From: Oceanobacillus polygoni
Lineage (GTDB): Bacteria; Bacillota; Bacilli; Bacillales; Amphibacillaceae
Direction: 5' to 3'
NCBI RefSeq assembly: GCF_008304605.1
Contig: NZ_PIJY01000020.1
Coordinates: 131,884 to 195,883, forward strand
Length of the DNA: 64,000 nt
A model generated the notes under the pieces. That model had not been told where the DNA came from. It saw nothing but the letters and a program-made list of their open reading frames with translations, and did not search any database. Numbering within the stretch: position 1 is the stretch's first letter; every line of letters begins with the position of its first letter. Of this stretch, positions 55,149-64,000 are shown in pieces. The translations under genes were made by a program, and so were the position numbers.

Positions 55149-57959
55149 TTAAAACCATTCTTCCGCTTTTTCGATCAGGCTTTGTGTCGTATCAAATGCG
55201 ATAGGTACATTTGGAATTGACTCTGTAAAGTATTTGCCATAGCGTGTTTTAATAATACGTGCGTCACAAATAAATACAATCCCTCTGTCGCTAGATGAAC
55301 GGATAAGTCTGCCAAAACCTTGTTTGAATTTAATAACAGCATTCGGTAATGATAAATCCATAAACGCATTTTTGCCGTCTTCTTTTACCAGATTTGATTT
55401 CGCTTCAAACACTGGGTGGTTTGGTGGCTGGAACGGGAGTCTAACAATCATGAGGCATGATAAATCGTCTCCTGGTATATCCACACCCTCCCAGAAAGAA
55501 CTTGTTCCAAGCAAAATCGCGTGATCAAAGGTTTGGAAATTCTTCTTGAGTCTAGACCTACTGCCACTCGTTATTCCTTGTCCAATTAAGACATACTTCC
55601 CTGTGTCAATCGTTTCTTTTAAAAGGGTATAGGATTTTTTCAGCATATCGTAGGATGTAAATAAAACGAGCATTCTTCCCTCAGTTATTTCGGCAAGTGA
55701 CAAAATTGCTTCACATGTCGCATAAATAAAATCATCGATGTTTCCATACTTAATATCTGGAAAATCATTTGGAACGAGTAGTTGAACCTGATCTTTATAC
55801 GAAAAAGGCGACTCTATTTTCTTTGTGATCAATCGATCTGTACTTAATCCTAGCCTTTTTTGGATGTAATCGAATGAGCTTTTCATCGTCAATGTAGCGC
55901 TTGTCATGATAACACTTTTCTTTACTCGGAAAAATTCATTAGCAAGTAATTCAGATACCTCAGCTGGCTCACTATATAAATAAACCGCATTTTTTGTACC
56001 TTTTGTATCTATTTCGATCCATTTGACATGTGGTACATTTCCTTCGGTAAAGAAAAGCTGTTCCAATCGATCAATAAAATTTTGAAATGTGCTTGTAATT
56101 CCGTCTAATTCTTCTTTGTCATATTTATCCATTAACTCGCTTTTCGTCAAATGCTGCTCAATAAGTGCAAGGATATGAATAAGATCTCGAATAAAGAATG
56201 TAAGCCTTGTTACCATTTCTTGAATTGCATCCCACGTTTTCTCTGCTTCTTTTTCTTCATCAAACCGGTACTGTAATCTCCCGATATCACTTAACGACTT
56301 ACTGTTTTTATGTTGAGATACAACGTAATTGTACAAGTTTTGAAATAAATCATCTATTTCATATTTAGCTTGATCAAATAGGCGGTCCCATTTTTCAAGA
56401 GGGACTTGCACTTCTGTCAACGAATAATTTGTTACAAGCTTGCCAAATAATTTACCATCATTTACACGACCAATTTGATTAAAGATAAATTGCATATTGA
56501 TGTAGTCAAGCTTCATTCCATAATGGTGTGAAGCCGTCTCTTCAAAGTGATGCGCTTCATCGATAATTACTTTTTCATACGTCGGTAAAAATTGATAATC
56601 ATTGAACATATCTGTACATAATAATGCATGATTCGTTATTACGACATCGGCTTTTTGCGCCTTTCTCCGTGCTTTTTGATAAAAAGATTTGGAGAACCAC
56701 GGTGAGAAAGAATCGACCTTTCCTTCTGCATCTGTAGATATTTTATTATAGAAAAAATATCCACTCGACGGTAGCTGTATTTCGTCAATATCTCCAGTAT
56801 CTGTTTCAGTCAACCATATCAGTAGCATTGCTTTCGTTAATGCAATATCATAGTTGTCATATGAGCTATCATTTAACTCATATGCAAATTTTTCTAAGCT
56901 GATATAATGACTTTTTCCTTTTAGGATTGCCACTTGAAACGGAAAAGTTGTTAGGCTTCTTAAAGCAGGAATCTCTTCATCCAACAGTTGACTCTGCAAT
57001 TGTGTAGTATATGTACTAATAATGAGCCTCTGATTTAATTTTACCGCTTCATAAATTGCTGGTAATAAATATGCTAGCGACTTCCCTGTTCCTGTTTCAG
57101 CCTCAATTAAAGCATGTGTATTCGATCGAAAGGAGTCAAAGATTATTTCTGACATCTCACGTTGGCCAGCTCTTTTTTCATATCCTTTCATCTGCTTCTC
57201 CATGGAACCATTAGCTTCATAAATCCCATCAAGATACTCTCCATAAGACTCCTTGACGACAGCTGTTTCTTTTTTCGTTTCGGGTATCTCTTTAAAGGCT
57301 AACCCTTGATAAATCGTTATATCTTTCGGGGAGGTAGTTGCAAATGCTAGTCTATCCATTTGATTTGATAATATTTCATGAAGGTCGGAAATAAATAGCT
57401 TCTCCAAGTTCAATAAGTGAGCAATTGTTTCATATGGCAATGATTCTAATTTGTTCATTAGTTTTAAAAATAACTTGGCCGTTACATAAGCGTCGGACAA
57501 TGCGCGGTGAGGATCATCGTGATGAATATCCAAATATTCCGCTAGCTGGCCAAGTTTATAACTAGGCGCTTGAGGAAATAGTATCCGTGAAAGCTCTACC
57601 GTATCTAATACTGGATTTATCAATCGCTCCCTGCCATTGGCTGCAAGTTCTGTGTTAAGAAAATTAAGGTCAAACTTTACATTATGAGCAATTAAATAAC
57701 TGTCTTTAAAAATATCAACTATTTTATCGGCTTTTTCATGAAATAATGGTGCATCTTCCACATCACTATCAGAAATTCCGGTTAAATTTGAAATAAATGA
57801 TGGAATGGGCATCTTTGGGTTAAATAAGGTTGTACGGGTATCTGTGATCTCATTATTTTCTATAACGACGAGACCAACTTCAATTATTTTATCACTTTTT
57901 AACGGAGAATGTCCTGTTGTTTCCAGGTCTATTACGACAAATTTATTCACCTGATCCAC
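55149..57959 (-). CDS. dinG: DinG-family helicase/exonuclease (YpvA)
   Basis: A 936-residue protein. A DnaQ-like 3'-5' exonuclease domain comes first (DLETTG at 11-16, later HNVKFDLNFL and the HRALSDAY block). An XPD-like superfamily 2 helicase follows, with Walker A EAETGTGKS at about 288 and DEAHHFEE at about 465. It ends in GRLIRSSSDRGIVFICD. The iron-sulfur cysteines of E. coli DinG are absent, as is usual in Firmicute DinG, where exonuclease activity is known. Confidence 0.93.
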   Translation of the reverse strand: MDQVNKFVVIDLETTGHSPLKSDKIIEVGLVVIENNEITDTRTTLFNPKMPIPSFISNLTGISDSDVEDAPLFHEKADKIVDIFKDSYLIAHNVKFDLNFLNTELAANGRERLINPVLDTVELSRILFPQAPSYKLGQLAEYLDIHHDDPHRALSDAYVTAKLFLKLMNKLESLPYETIAHLLNLEKLFISDLHEILSNQMDRLAFATTSPKDITIYQGLAFKEIPETKKETAVVKESYGEYLDGIYEANGSMEKQMKGYEKRAGQREMSEIIFDSFRSNTHALIEAETGTGKSLAYLLPAIYEAVKLNQRLIISTYTTQLQSQLLDEEIPALRSLTTFPFQVAILKGKSHYISLEKFAYELNDSSYDNYDIALTKAMLLIWLTETDTGDIDEIQLPSSGYFFYNKISTDAEGKVDSFSPWFSKSFYQKARRKAQKADVVITNHALLCTDMFNDYQFLPTYEKVIIDEAHHFEETASHHYGMKLDYINMQFIFNQIGRVNDGKLFGKLVTNYSLTEVQVPLEKWDRLFDQAKYEIDDLFQNLYNYVVSQHKNSKSLSDIGRLQYRFDEEKEAEKTWDAIQEMVTRLTFFIRDLIHILALIEQHLTKSELMDKYDKEELDGITSTFQNFIDRLEQLFFTEGNVPHVKWIEIDTKGTKNAVYLYSEPAEVSELLANEFFRVKKSVIMTSATLTMKSSFDYIQKRLGLSTDRLITKKIESPFSYKDQVQLLVPNDFPDIKYGNIDDFIYATCEAILSLAEITEGRMLVLFTSYDMLKKSYTLLKETIDTGKYVLIGQGITSGSRSRLKKNFQTFDHAILLGTSSFWEGVDIPGDDLSCLMIVRLPFQPPNHPVFEAKSNLVKEDGKNAFMDLSLPNAVIKFKQGFGRLIRSSSDRGIVFICDARIIKTRYGKYFTESIPNVPIAFDTTQSLIEKAEEWF

Positions 57960-58039
57960 CTTACTTTCTAAGTCCGGTTTATCTAAATGTTATTCTCATT
58001 AAATCATTCGATTTCTACAGACCTTTTGTTTGTTAATAG

Positions 58040-58075
58040 TAAAACTCTTATCGTATAAAGTGATAAGAGTTAGTC
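58040..58075 (-). terminator. Probable terminator of birA
   Basis: AACTCTTATC / GATAAGAGTT, a perfect 10-base stem. The minus-strand tail is TTTTACTATT. It lies about 120 bases after the birA stop. Confidence 0.6.
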
Positions 58076-58191
58076 GACCTCGTGTAAACTACATGTAATA
58101 ATCTACAGAATAATGAACCCAATAATAATGATAGCAGGATTTCTACCTACGTCAACTACTAACTGTTGCTGTGTTTAGGGTTTCTGTAGTG

Positions 58192-59187
58192 TCATTCCCT
58201 GTTCGTATCATTAAACCACTCTATTTCAGCAGAATAAAGTGAGATCGGTTTTCCTTCCTCTGTTTCTGTACATAATGCACCATCCTCAGAAATCCCATGA
58301 AATGGTGCTCTCCAATAATCTTTAAACGTTTTGATAGCAATTTCTTCTCCGATTTTGAAACCATAGCTTTCCCATTTCTTTTTAATTGGTAAAAATCCTT
58401 GTTCCATATATTTGTCGAAAGAAGCTTCAAAAGCAATTAACAGTTCTTGAATAAGGTTTTTAATCGATAATTCGTTACCTGATTCAATTCGGAGTGACGT
58501 TGCTTTGGATTGAATATCTTCATGTAAATCGTCTCTCGTTTGATTTACATTTAATCCAATTCCTATCAAAATATATTGAATTTGATCTTGCTCAGCCTGC
58601 ATTTCTGTTAAAATTCCTGCTGCTTTCTTCTCGTTAATTAGAATATCATTGGGCCATTTAATAAAAGGTTTAACAGAATCATATTTATCCAGCACATCTG
58701 CCAAGACAGTGGCAGTTAAAAGAGTCAGTTGTGCTGCATGGTTCGGGAGTATTTTTGGTCTAAGGATGATACTTAGCCACATCCCTTTTCCCTTTGCGGA
58801 GTGCCAAGACCGGTTCATCCTCCCTCTTCCACCTGTTTGTTCATCGGCAACAATAATTGTACCGTGTGGTCCCCCTTCACGAGCAGCTTGATGTCCGATT
58901 GCTTGTGTAGAATCTACTGTTGGGTGATGAAGAATTGTTTTTCCAAGCCACGCGGTATCAAGTCCCCATTTTAGTGTATTGCTGCTTAATTTATCGGGAA
59001 ATTCCGTAATACGATAACCAACTCTTGGTTTGGCTTCGATTTGGTAACCATCTTTTTCGAGTTCTTTCATTTGCTTCCAAATAGCATTTCTAGAAATGCC
59101 TATCGAATCGGATAAAGCCTGTCCAGAAATATAAGCATCTCCATTCTCTGCTAGAAGCTGAATCAATTGGTCTCGGGTGGATTCCAT
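58192..59187 (-). CDS. birA: Biotin-protein ligase / biotin operon repressor BirA
   Basis: A 331-residue bifunctional protein. The N-terminal helix-turn-helix (residues about 15-65, SGQALSDSIGISRNAIWKQM) precedes the biotin ligase with GGRGRMNRSW (biotinyl-AMP loop) and KWPNDILINEKKAAGIL. ATG 59187 follows AAAGGA at 9 bases. Its 5' end overlaps the 3' end of cca by 25 bases, so the two are translated together. In B. subtilis panBCD lies between birA and dinG; here only 230 bases separate them. Confidence 0.93.
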   Translation of the reverse strand: MESTRDQLIQLLAENGDAYISGQALSDSIGISRNAIWKQMKELEKDGYQIEAKPRVGYRITEFPDKLSSNTLKWGLDTAWLGKTILHHPTVDSTQAIGHQAAREGGPHGTIIVADEQTGGRGRMNRSWHSAKGKGMWLSIILRPKILPNHAAQLTLLTATVLADVLDKYDSVKPFIKWPNDILINEKKAAGILTEMQAEQDQIQYILIGIGLNVNQTRDDLHEDIQSKATSLRIESGNELSIKNLIQELLIAFEASFDKYMEQGFLPIKKKWESYGFKIGEEIAIKTFKDYWRAPFHGISEDGALCTETEEGKPISLYSAEIEWFNDTNRE

Positions 59188-60365
59188 TTTATCCATTCCT
59201 TTATCTCTTTTTTATTATTTTCTAATTTACCGGATACAACGTTAAATTCAATGCGTTTGAGTAAATTTTGTATCCATCGGCCTCTTTTCCTTTCGGGAAA
59301 TAATGTCATTAAATCATATCCATTAAAAGCTAACTCTTCTTTTGAATGAATGGAAAGCTGTTGTTCAATTGCTTTCATTTCCTGCAAACGAATTGTAGTC
59401 GTTTGTGTAATATTCTCGCTAATTCGTATAAATCCCTCATAAAAGGCTGGTGTTAATCGGTAGATGAGCCATGGATCCATCCCATGTGATTCAAAATGAA
59501 AATAAGCCTCGACTAAATGAATCGCTTCCTGTTTTGTTTTATTCGAGCATTTCCACTCCTTGACCCACCGACTGACCTCTATAGTTGGATTGACAAGATG
59601 GAATAGCGCAATGACTTCGGCAAAGGATTGTAATGGTCTTATTGATGCTGGTAATGAGGAAAGAATGTGAGGGAAATCGCAAAATACTGGTAAGTATCGT
59701 TCAATTTGCAAATCTTTCACATAAGTTAAAGCCCGGTTAACATCATTCCCAGCAAATAGTTTCGTAAATTCATTAGCAATCCGCTCAATTGCAAGGGTTT
59801 TAATTTCACTGCTTACATCCTTCATTTCCTGAAAGGTTTTCGGATCAATTGTAAATCCTAGCTGACTGGAAAAGCGAATTGCTCGTATAATCCGTAGTGG
59901 GTCTTCGGTAAACCGCTCATAGCCATTTCCGACTGTTCTAATAACTCGTTTCTCAATATCGTTGATTCCTCCAAATAGATCAATCATATTGCCATTCAAA
60001 TCCATTGCTAGCGAATTAATTGTGAAGTCCCGACGTTCTAGGTCTTTATCAATGTTGTCAATGAATTGAACAGAGTCAGGATGTCGTTTATCAGAGTAAT
60101 TCCCATCAATACGGAATGTAGTCACCTCATAGGACTCATTGTTATGTCGGACAATTACAGTTCCATGTTCTATCCCAACTGGAATGACCTTTGTGAAAAT
60201 CTTCTGGATAAATGCAGGTGAGGCGGAGGTTGCAATATCAATATCACCGATTGGGCGCTCCAACAAAAGGTCACGCACACAGCCACCAACAAAATAAGCT
60301 TTATGATCTTGTTTTTCAATATGTTCGAGTACTGGTTTAGCCATTAAAAAAACTTTTGGTAGCAT
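59163..60365 (-). CDS. cca: CCA tRNA nucleotidyltransferase
   Basis: A 400-residue class II enzyme that adds CCA to tRNA 3' ends. The nucleotidyltransferase head has YFVGGCVRDLLL, IGDIDIATSAS (catalytic Asp pair) and RRDFTINSLAMD. The RNA-binding neck contains EDPLRIIRAIRFSSQLGF. The N-terminus MLPKVFLMAKPVLEHI aligns with the Bacillus start, supporting ATG 60365. Confidence 0.94.
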   Translation of the reverse strand: MLPKVFLMAKPVLEHIEKQDHKAYFVGGCVRDLLLERPIGDIDIATSASPAFIQKIFTKVIPVGIEHGTVIVRHNNESYEVTTFRIDGNYSDKRHPDSVQFIDNIDKDLERRDFTINSLAMDLNGNMIDLFGGINDIEKRVIRTVGNGYERFTEDPLRIIRAIRFSSQLGFTIDPKTFQEMKDVSSEIKTLAIERIANEFTKLFAGNDVNRALTYVKDLQIERYLPVFCDFPHILSSLPASIRPLQSFAEVIALFHLVNPTIEVSRWVKEWKCSNKTKQEAIHLVEAYFHFESHGMDPWLIYRLTPAFYEGFIRISENITQTTTIRLQEMKAIEQQLSIHSKEELAFNGYDLMTLFPERKRGRWIQNLLKRIEFNVVSGKLENNKKEIKEWIKWNPPETN

Positions 60366-60367
60366 GG

Positions 60368-61510
60368 TTAATCACCATTTTCTATATTGGTTGTTAAAAC
60401 TGTATCATACAGCTGCTGATAGTGGTTTACTATTTTTTTTGATGCAAATTTATCTTTCGCCTGTATGAAAGCATTATCGGAAAGGCGTTGCATTAACTGA
60501 TCATCGGTTAGCACTTCAATTGCATGGTTTGCTGCCGCATCTATGTCGCCTAGCTCAACTGTATAGCCTGTTTTATCATGCTCAATAACTTCAGGGATCC
60601 CGCCTACGTTCGTACCAATACTTGGAACACCGCATAGCATCGCTTCAAGCAAAACAAGTCCGAAGCTTTCTTTTTCGGATAATAAAAGCATTAAATCAGC
60701 TATTGATAATAACTCCCGAATGTTTGTTTGTTTTCCTAAGAAGCGCACCTCTTCTTTTAATCCGAGTGAATCAACAAGCTGCACCATATCAGCGTATTCC
60801 GGTCCGTCACCGACAAGTAGTAACTTACTTTTTACTTCATTCCGAATTTGTTTAAAAGCGTATATGATGTCTTGTACACGTTTTACCTTTCGGAAGTTTG
60901 ATATATGGATGAGTACCTTCTCATCGTTTGAAATGCCGTATTGTTGCCTTAACGCAGGTACATGTTGCTTATAATAGTCTTCTTCATTAACAAAATTATA
61001 GATTGTCGTTATTTCCTTGTTTACATCAAGCATTTCAACCGTTTGCTTAACAAGACTTTCGGAAACAGCAGTTACGGCATCAGATTTTTCGATTCCGTAC
61101 TTAATGATCTTTTTAAAGGTTTGATCAATACCGAGTACAGTAATATCTGTTCCATGAAGTGTTGTCACAATTTTTACGTCATGATCTGCAATATCTTTAG
61201 CCATGATTGCACAAATGGCATGTGGCATTGCATAGTGAACATGAAGGATATCAAGTTTTTGCTGATCGATAACTTCGGCCATCTTTGCTGCAAGCGCTAA
61301 ATCATATGGTGGATACTGAAAAACTGGATAATGATTTAATTCTACTTCATGATAAAATATCTTGGGGTGGATTTTGGTCAGCCGAAATGGAATGCTTGAT
61401 GTTATAAAATGGATCTCATTTCCTTGTTCAGCAAGCAGTTTACCGAGTTCAGTTGCAATTATTCCTGACCCACCAACACTTGGGTAGCATGTAATCCCTA
61501 TTTTTTTCAC
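60368..61510 (-). CDS. bshA: N-acetyl-alpha-D-glucosaminyl L-malate synthase BshA
   Basis: GT4-family glycosyltransferase that makes GlcNAc-malate, the first step of bacillithiol synthesis. About 380 residues: KKIGITCYPSVGGSGIIATELG at the N-terminus, seen here in part as CYPSVGGSGIIATELG, and the nucleotide-sugar motif SEKESFGLVLLEAMLCGVPS in the C-terminal domain. The start is GTG 61510 behind AAGGAGAAAT; the open frame to 61567 lacks such a site. It is followed after 2 bases by cca. bshB1 and mgsA, which lie between dapB and bshA in B. subtilis, are absent from this place. Confidence 0.92.
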   Translation of the reverse strand: MKKIGITCYPSVGGSGIIATELGKLLAEQGNEIHFITSSIPFRLTKIHPKIFYHEVELNHYPVFQYPPYDLALAAKMAEVIDQQKLDILHVHYAMPHAICAIMAKDIADHDVKIVTTLHGTDITVLGIDQTFKKIIKYGIEKSDAVTAVSESLVKQTVEMLDVNKEITTIYNFVNEEDYYKQHVPALRQQYGISNDEKVLIHISNFRKVKRVQDIIYAFKQIRNEVKSKLLLVGDGPEYADMVQLVDSLGLKEEVRFLGKQTNIRELLSIADLMLLLSEKESFGLVLLEAMLCGVPSIGTNVGGIPEVIEHDKTGYTVELGDIDAAANHAIEVLTDDQLMQRLSDNAFIQAKDKFASKKIVNHYQQLYDTVLTTNIENGD

Positions 61511-61676
61511 ATTTCTCCTTCTTTCTATACCTTTACTTTCACGTTTAACTGTAGAGAACAAAGGCACTCACCAATTCTTGGCCAATGCCTCTACTGCATT
61601 TATTCATGTCGATTGCATTTTGCGTAGTTGGTAGATAACGCAAATACGTACCATTCGGTTATTATGGCATCAAGGG

Positions 61677-62471
61677 TTACAAGATGTTTTCCATCCCGTA
61701 TGCAAGCTCCTTCATGTCCATAACATGATTAACGGATAGTTTAATACCATCCATAAACGATTCACGGTTTAATGAGTCATGTTTGATGGATAGCGTTTGA
61801 CCAGGACTTCCAAAAATCACTTCTTGATGCGCAACAAGTCCTGGTAAACGAACACTATGAATATGCATGCCATCCATTTCAGCTCCACGAGCACCTCTTA
61901 TTGTTTCTTCTTCTTCTGGGTGTCCTTGTTTTTTATAATCTCTTGATTGCATAATTAATTCTGCTGTTTTCTTCGCAGTTCCAGAAGGGGCATCCAATTT
62001 TCGATCATGATGCTTTTCGATGATTTCTACATCAGAAAAATATTTAGCGGCCATTTGAGAAAACTTCATCATTAGAACGGCACCGACTGCAAAATTGGGT
62101 GCAATAATACAACCTAATTTTTTTGACTTAGAAAGTTCTGCTACCTCATTTAATTGTTCATCTGTAAATCCCGTCGTTCCCACAACAGGTCTCATATTAT
62201 TTTCTAATGCCAATTTCGTATGATAGTAACCAACCTCAGGAACAGTTAAATCAATAAAAACATCAGCTTTTACTACTTCAAAGCATTCTTCCGCATTTTC
62301 GTAAACTGGTACATGTAATGGTGGTAAACCCTGTATATCCTTAACTTCCTTCCCACCATTTTTTCGGTCGATACATGCTACTAGTTTAAAATCGGATTCC
62401 TGACTTACCATATTTACTGCTTCTCGGCCCATTCTGCCTCTTGGTCCAGCTAAAATAATATTTATTGTCAT
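61677..62471 (-). CDS. dapB: 4-hydroxy-tetrahydrodipicolinate reductase
   Basis: A 264-residue NAD(P)H-dependent enzyme of lysine and diaminopimelate synthesis. The nucleotide loop is [13 protein letters not shown]. The catalytic [18 protein letters not shown], shown as [13 protein letters not shown], has the His and Lys of the active site. [14 protein letters not shown] is the conserved substrate-site helix. AAAGGAGAGAGAAT precedes; TTG 62474 or ATG 62471 could both serve, and ATG is preferred. Confidence 0.94.
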   Translation of the reverse strand: MTINIILAGPRGRMGREAVNMVSQESDFKLVACIDRKNGGKEVKDIQGLPPLHVPVYENAEECFEVVKADVFIDLTVPEVGYYHTKLALENNMRPVVGTTGFTDEQLNEVAELSKSKKLGCIIAPNFAVGAVLMMKFSQMAAKYFSDVEIIEKHHDRKLDAPSGTAKKTAELIMQSRDYKKQGHPEEEETIRGARGAEMDGMHIHSVRLPGLVAHQEVIFGSPGQTLSIKHDSLNRESFMDGIKLSVNHVMDMKELAYGMENIL

Positions 62472-62486
62472 CAAATTCTCTCTCCT

Positions 62487-62828
62487 TTAATTCTTGTCGT
62501 CTTTACGAATCCAGCGATCTTTATCTCTTGTTTCAATTTTACTTATCGCCATATCGAATGACTTAGATAGGTCGATATCAAGCGAGTTTGCAAAACAGGC
62601 GAGAACAAATAGAATATCCCCAAGTTCTTCTTCAACCGTATATGTTTTCTCAGAAGACTTTTTTGGCTTTTCACCATAATAATGACTTACTTCCCTCGCA
62701 AGCTCACCGACTTCTTCCGTTAGTCTTGCCATTTGTGATAATGGTGAAAAGTATCCTTCCTTGAATTGAGAAATATAAGCATCAACCCGTTGCTGCATTT
62801 CTTTTGTGCTATATGTAGGTGTATCGAT
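62487..62828 (-). CDS. ypjD: MazG-like nucleotide pyrophosphohydrolase YpjD, apparent ATC start
   Basis: An all-alpha NTP pyrophosphohydrolase. The metal-binding helices carry LTEEVGELAREV and EEELGDILFVLACFANSL (E-x-x-E and E-x-x-D). From ATG 62798 it would be 103 residues, but no ribosome-binding site precedes that codon. The frame is open upstream, and TKEMQQRVDAY aligns with TMKDIQAEVDRY of B. subtilis YpjD, so translation must start earlier. AGAGGGGA (62841-62835) is spaced for ATC 62828 (113 residues); ATT 62834 is the alternative. No ATG, GTG or TTG lies between 62798 and the upstream stop. It precedes dapB, as in B. subtilis. Confidence 0.85.
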   Translation of the reverse strand: MDTPTYSTKEMQQRVDAYISQFKEGYFSPLSQMARLTEEVGELAREVSHYYGEKPKKSSEKTYTVEEELGDILFVLACFANSLDIDLSKSFDMAISKIETRDKDRWIRKDDKN

Positions 62829-62998
62829 GGTAATTCCCCTCTTCCTTTTCGTTCTTCTTTCATGTTAGCTAAAAGCTACTCATTTGACAAATTTTTTAGA
62901 TGCAAAAATTAAATTGTTGTTCGCTATTAAATTGTCTATAATAAGAAGAGATTTGATTCATGGGCGAAATTGAATTCATAATCCGGAGGTCATACTAC

Positions 62999-63871
62999 AT
63001 GCTAAAGGGGTTAAATCTTAAAAATATACTATTTATCGTATTGGGATCCGCTATTTTTTCGTTTGGTATTGTACATTTTAATATGCAGAATAACCTTGGT
63101 GAAGGTGGTTTTACAGGGATTACATTATTATTTTATTTTCTGTGGCAATGGGACCCGGCTATCACCAATATTTTATTAAATATTCCGTTGTTTTTTATCG
63201 GTTGGAAATTCTTAGGTAAAAACACTTTTATTTATACGATAATTGGAACAGTTACAGTATCCATTTTTCTAAGAATATTTCAAACATATCAGTTTAATGT
63301 ACCGTTAGAAAATGATATGACGTTGGTAGCTTTATTTGCTGGTGTATTCATTGGTGTTGGTCTAGGAATTATATTCCGTTTTGGAGGAACGACTGGTGGG
63401 GTTGATATCATTGCAAGACTCGTAAACAAATATGTGGGCTGGAGTATGGGCCGAACCATGTTTCTATTCGATTTTATTGTTATTGCTACGTCCGTATTTG
63501 TTATTTTAGATTTAGTGGAAGGTATGTATACACTAGTCGCTGTTTATGTTGGTGCTCGTGTCATTGATTTCCTTCAAGAAGGAGCTTATTCAGCTAAAGG
63601 AGCAACCATCATCTCAGGGAAAAGCAATGAAATCGCAGATAAAATTCTTACTTCAATGGATCGCGGAGTAACTGTACTAGATGGACGCGGTAGTTTTTCA
63701 GCTGAAAAGCGGGATGTACTCTATTGTGTTGTTGCAAGAAATGAAATTGTAAAATTAAAAGCTATTATTAACAGTATCGATCCACATGCATTTGTGGCTG
63801 TAACAACCGTTCATGATGTACTTGGCGAAGGGTTTACACTCGATGAGAATAAAAATCCGATACAAGATTAA
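62999..63871 (+). CDS. YitT-family membrane protein (DUF161/DUF2179)
   Basis: A 290-residue protein with five to six membrane helices (from NILFIVLGSAIFSFGI) and a C-terminal cytoplasmic DUF2179 domain (about 215-285, GATIISGKSNEIADKIL). FRFGGTTGGVDIIARLV is the characteristic YitT loop. The function is unknown. B. subtilis ypjC, of the same family, lies beside ypjD. ATG 62999 is behind GGAGGT at 8 bases; the frame open to 62960 lacks a site. Confidence 0.85.
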   Translation: MLKGLNLKNILFIVLGSAIFSFGIVHFNMQNNLGEGGFTGITLLFYFLWQWDPAITNILLNIPLFFIGWKFLGKNTFIYTIIGTVTVSIFLRIFQTYQFNVPLENDMTLVALFAGVFIGVGLGIIFRFGGTTGGVDIIARLVNKYVGWSMGRTMFLFDFIVIATSVFVILDLVEGMYTLVAVYVGARVIDFLQEGAYSAKGATIISGKSNEIADKILTSMDRGVTVLDGRGSFSAEKRDVLYCVVARNEIVKLKAIINSIDPHAFVAVTTVHDVLGEGFTLDENKNPIQD

Positions 63872-63880
63872 GCGGATAGA

Positions 63881-63910
63881 AAAAAGGATGACGCTGTGTC
63901 ATCCTTTTTT
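63881..63910 (+). terminator. Terminator of the YitT-family gene
   Basis: AAAAAGGATGAC / GTCATCCTTTTT stem with a 5-base loop and T run. Confidence 0.9.
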
Positions 63911-63932
63911 CTGATTTATTATGTCTTTTGAA

Positions 63933-64000
63933 AACCCCTGGCTATGCCGGGGGTTCCATAGAGCTTCCAGCGAGGTATTAAAAAAAAGCCTCACTTCGTG
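63933..64000. mobile_element. Probable left end of an IS200/IS605-type element
   Basis: AACCCCTGGC-TAT-GCCGGGGGTT (63933-63955) is a near-perfect hairpin with a 3-base loop, followed by AGCTTCCAGCGAGG and AAAAAAAAGCCTCACTTCG. The subterminal imperfect hairpin followed by AAAAAGCCTC-type sequence resembles the ends of IS200/IS605 (Y1 transposase) elements in Firmicutes. The transposase gene, if present, lies beyond base 64000, so the call is tentative. Confidence 0.5.

Overview
The window is about 64 kb of AT-rich chromosome from a spore-forming, probably halotolerant member of the Bacillaceae. Gene order follows Bacillus subtilis over long stretches: bkdR-bcd-buk-lpdV-bkdAA-bkdAB-bkdB-yqiW, citA/citR, rnpB-gpsB, recU-ponA, nth-dnaD-asnS, and dinG, birA-cca-bshA-dapB-ypjD. 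Several proteins are acidic, and there is a class A beta-lactamase operon; a class A enzyme called OIH-1 is known from Oceanobacillus iheyensis. Oceanobacillus or a close relative is therefore my best guess, from pattern recognition only. No phage, CRISPR array, tRNA or intact insertion sequence was seen.

Layout. 1-8.2 kb: branched-chain 2-oxo acid catabolism under a sigma-54 promoter with an activator gene (bkdR) entering from the left. 8.3-11.6 kb: bacilliredoxin, a YqjA-type membrane protein, a methyltransferase, a DUF1540 mini-protein and a YugN-like protein. 11.7-14.4 kb: divergent ligD and ku (non-homologous end joining). 14.5-16.6 kb: HxlR regulator divergent from a luciferase-like monooxygenase plus FMN reductase. 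16.9-18.4 kb: Crp/Fnr-type regulator and HAD phosphatase. 18.5-21.9 kb: complete inducible beta-lactamase module (blaI, blaR1, bla) with three operators. 21.9-23 kb: decayed DNA with remnants of a lipoprotein and an MFS transporter. 23-30.3 kb: DUF3307/SatD pair, methionine aminopeptidase, citA-citR, a Rieske oxidoreductase and a ferredoxin. 30.5-40.8 kb: cell-wall peptidase, phosphatase, MsrAB, YqfQ, YozE, a tatA-tatA-tatC cluster, dfrA-thyA, fhs with an HD hydrolase, and a cold-shock gene preceded by a probable small transcript. 41.1-43.5 kb: ba3-type terminal oxidase with its tiny subunit IIa. 43.6-63.9 kb: housekeeping genes (RNA methyltransferase, RNase P RNA, gpsB, cdd, recU-ponA, nth, dnaD, asnS, dinG, birA, cca, bshA, dapB, ypjD, a YitT-family protein). 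The last 70 bases look like the hairpin end of an IS200/IS605-type element.

The least explained material is intergenic. It comprises a roughly 210-base multi-hairpin element with terminal inverted repeats next to rnpB, a second GC-rich structured element at 34.6 kb, a promoter-terminator unit of about 97 nt upstream of the cold-shock gene, and nested inverted repeats inside the bkd operon. Two genes (citR and ypjD) appear to start at a non-canonical ATC codon. All identifications are by eye from motifs and family knowledge; nothing was searched.
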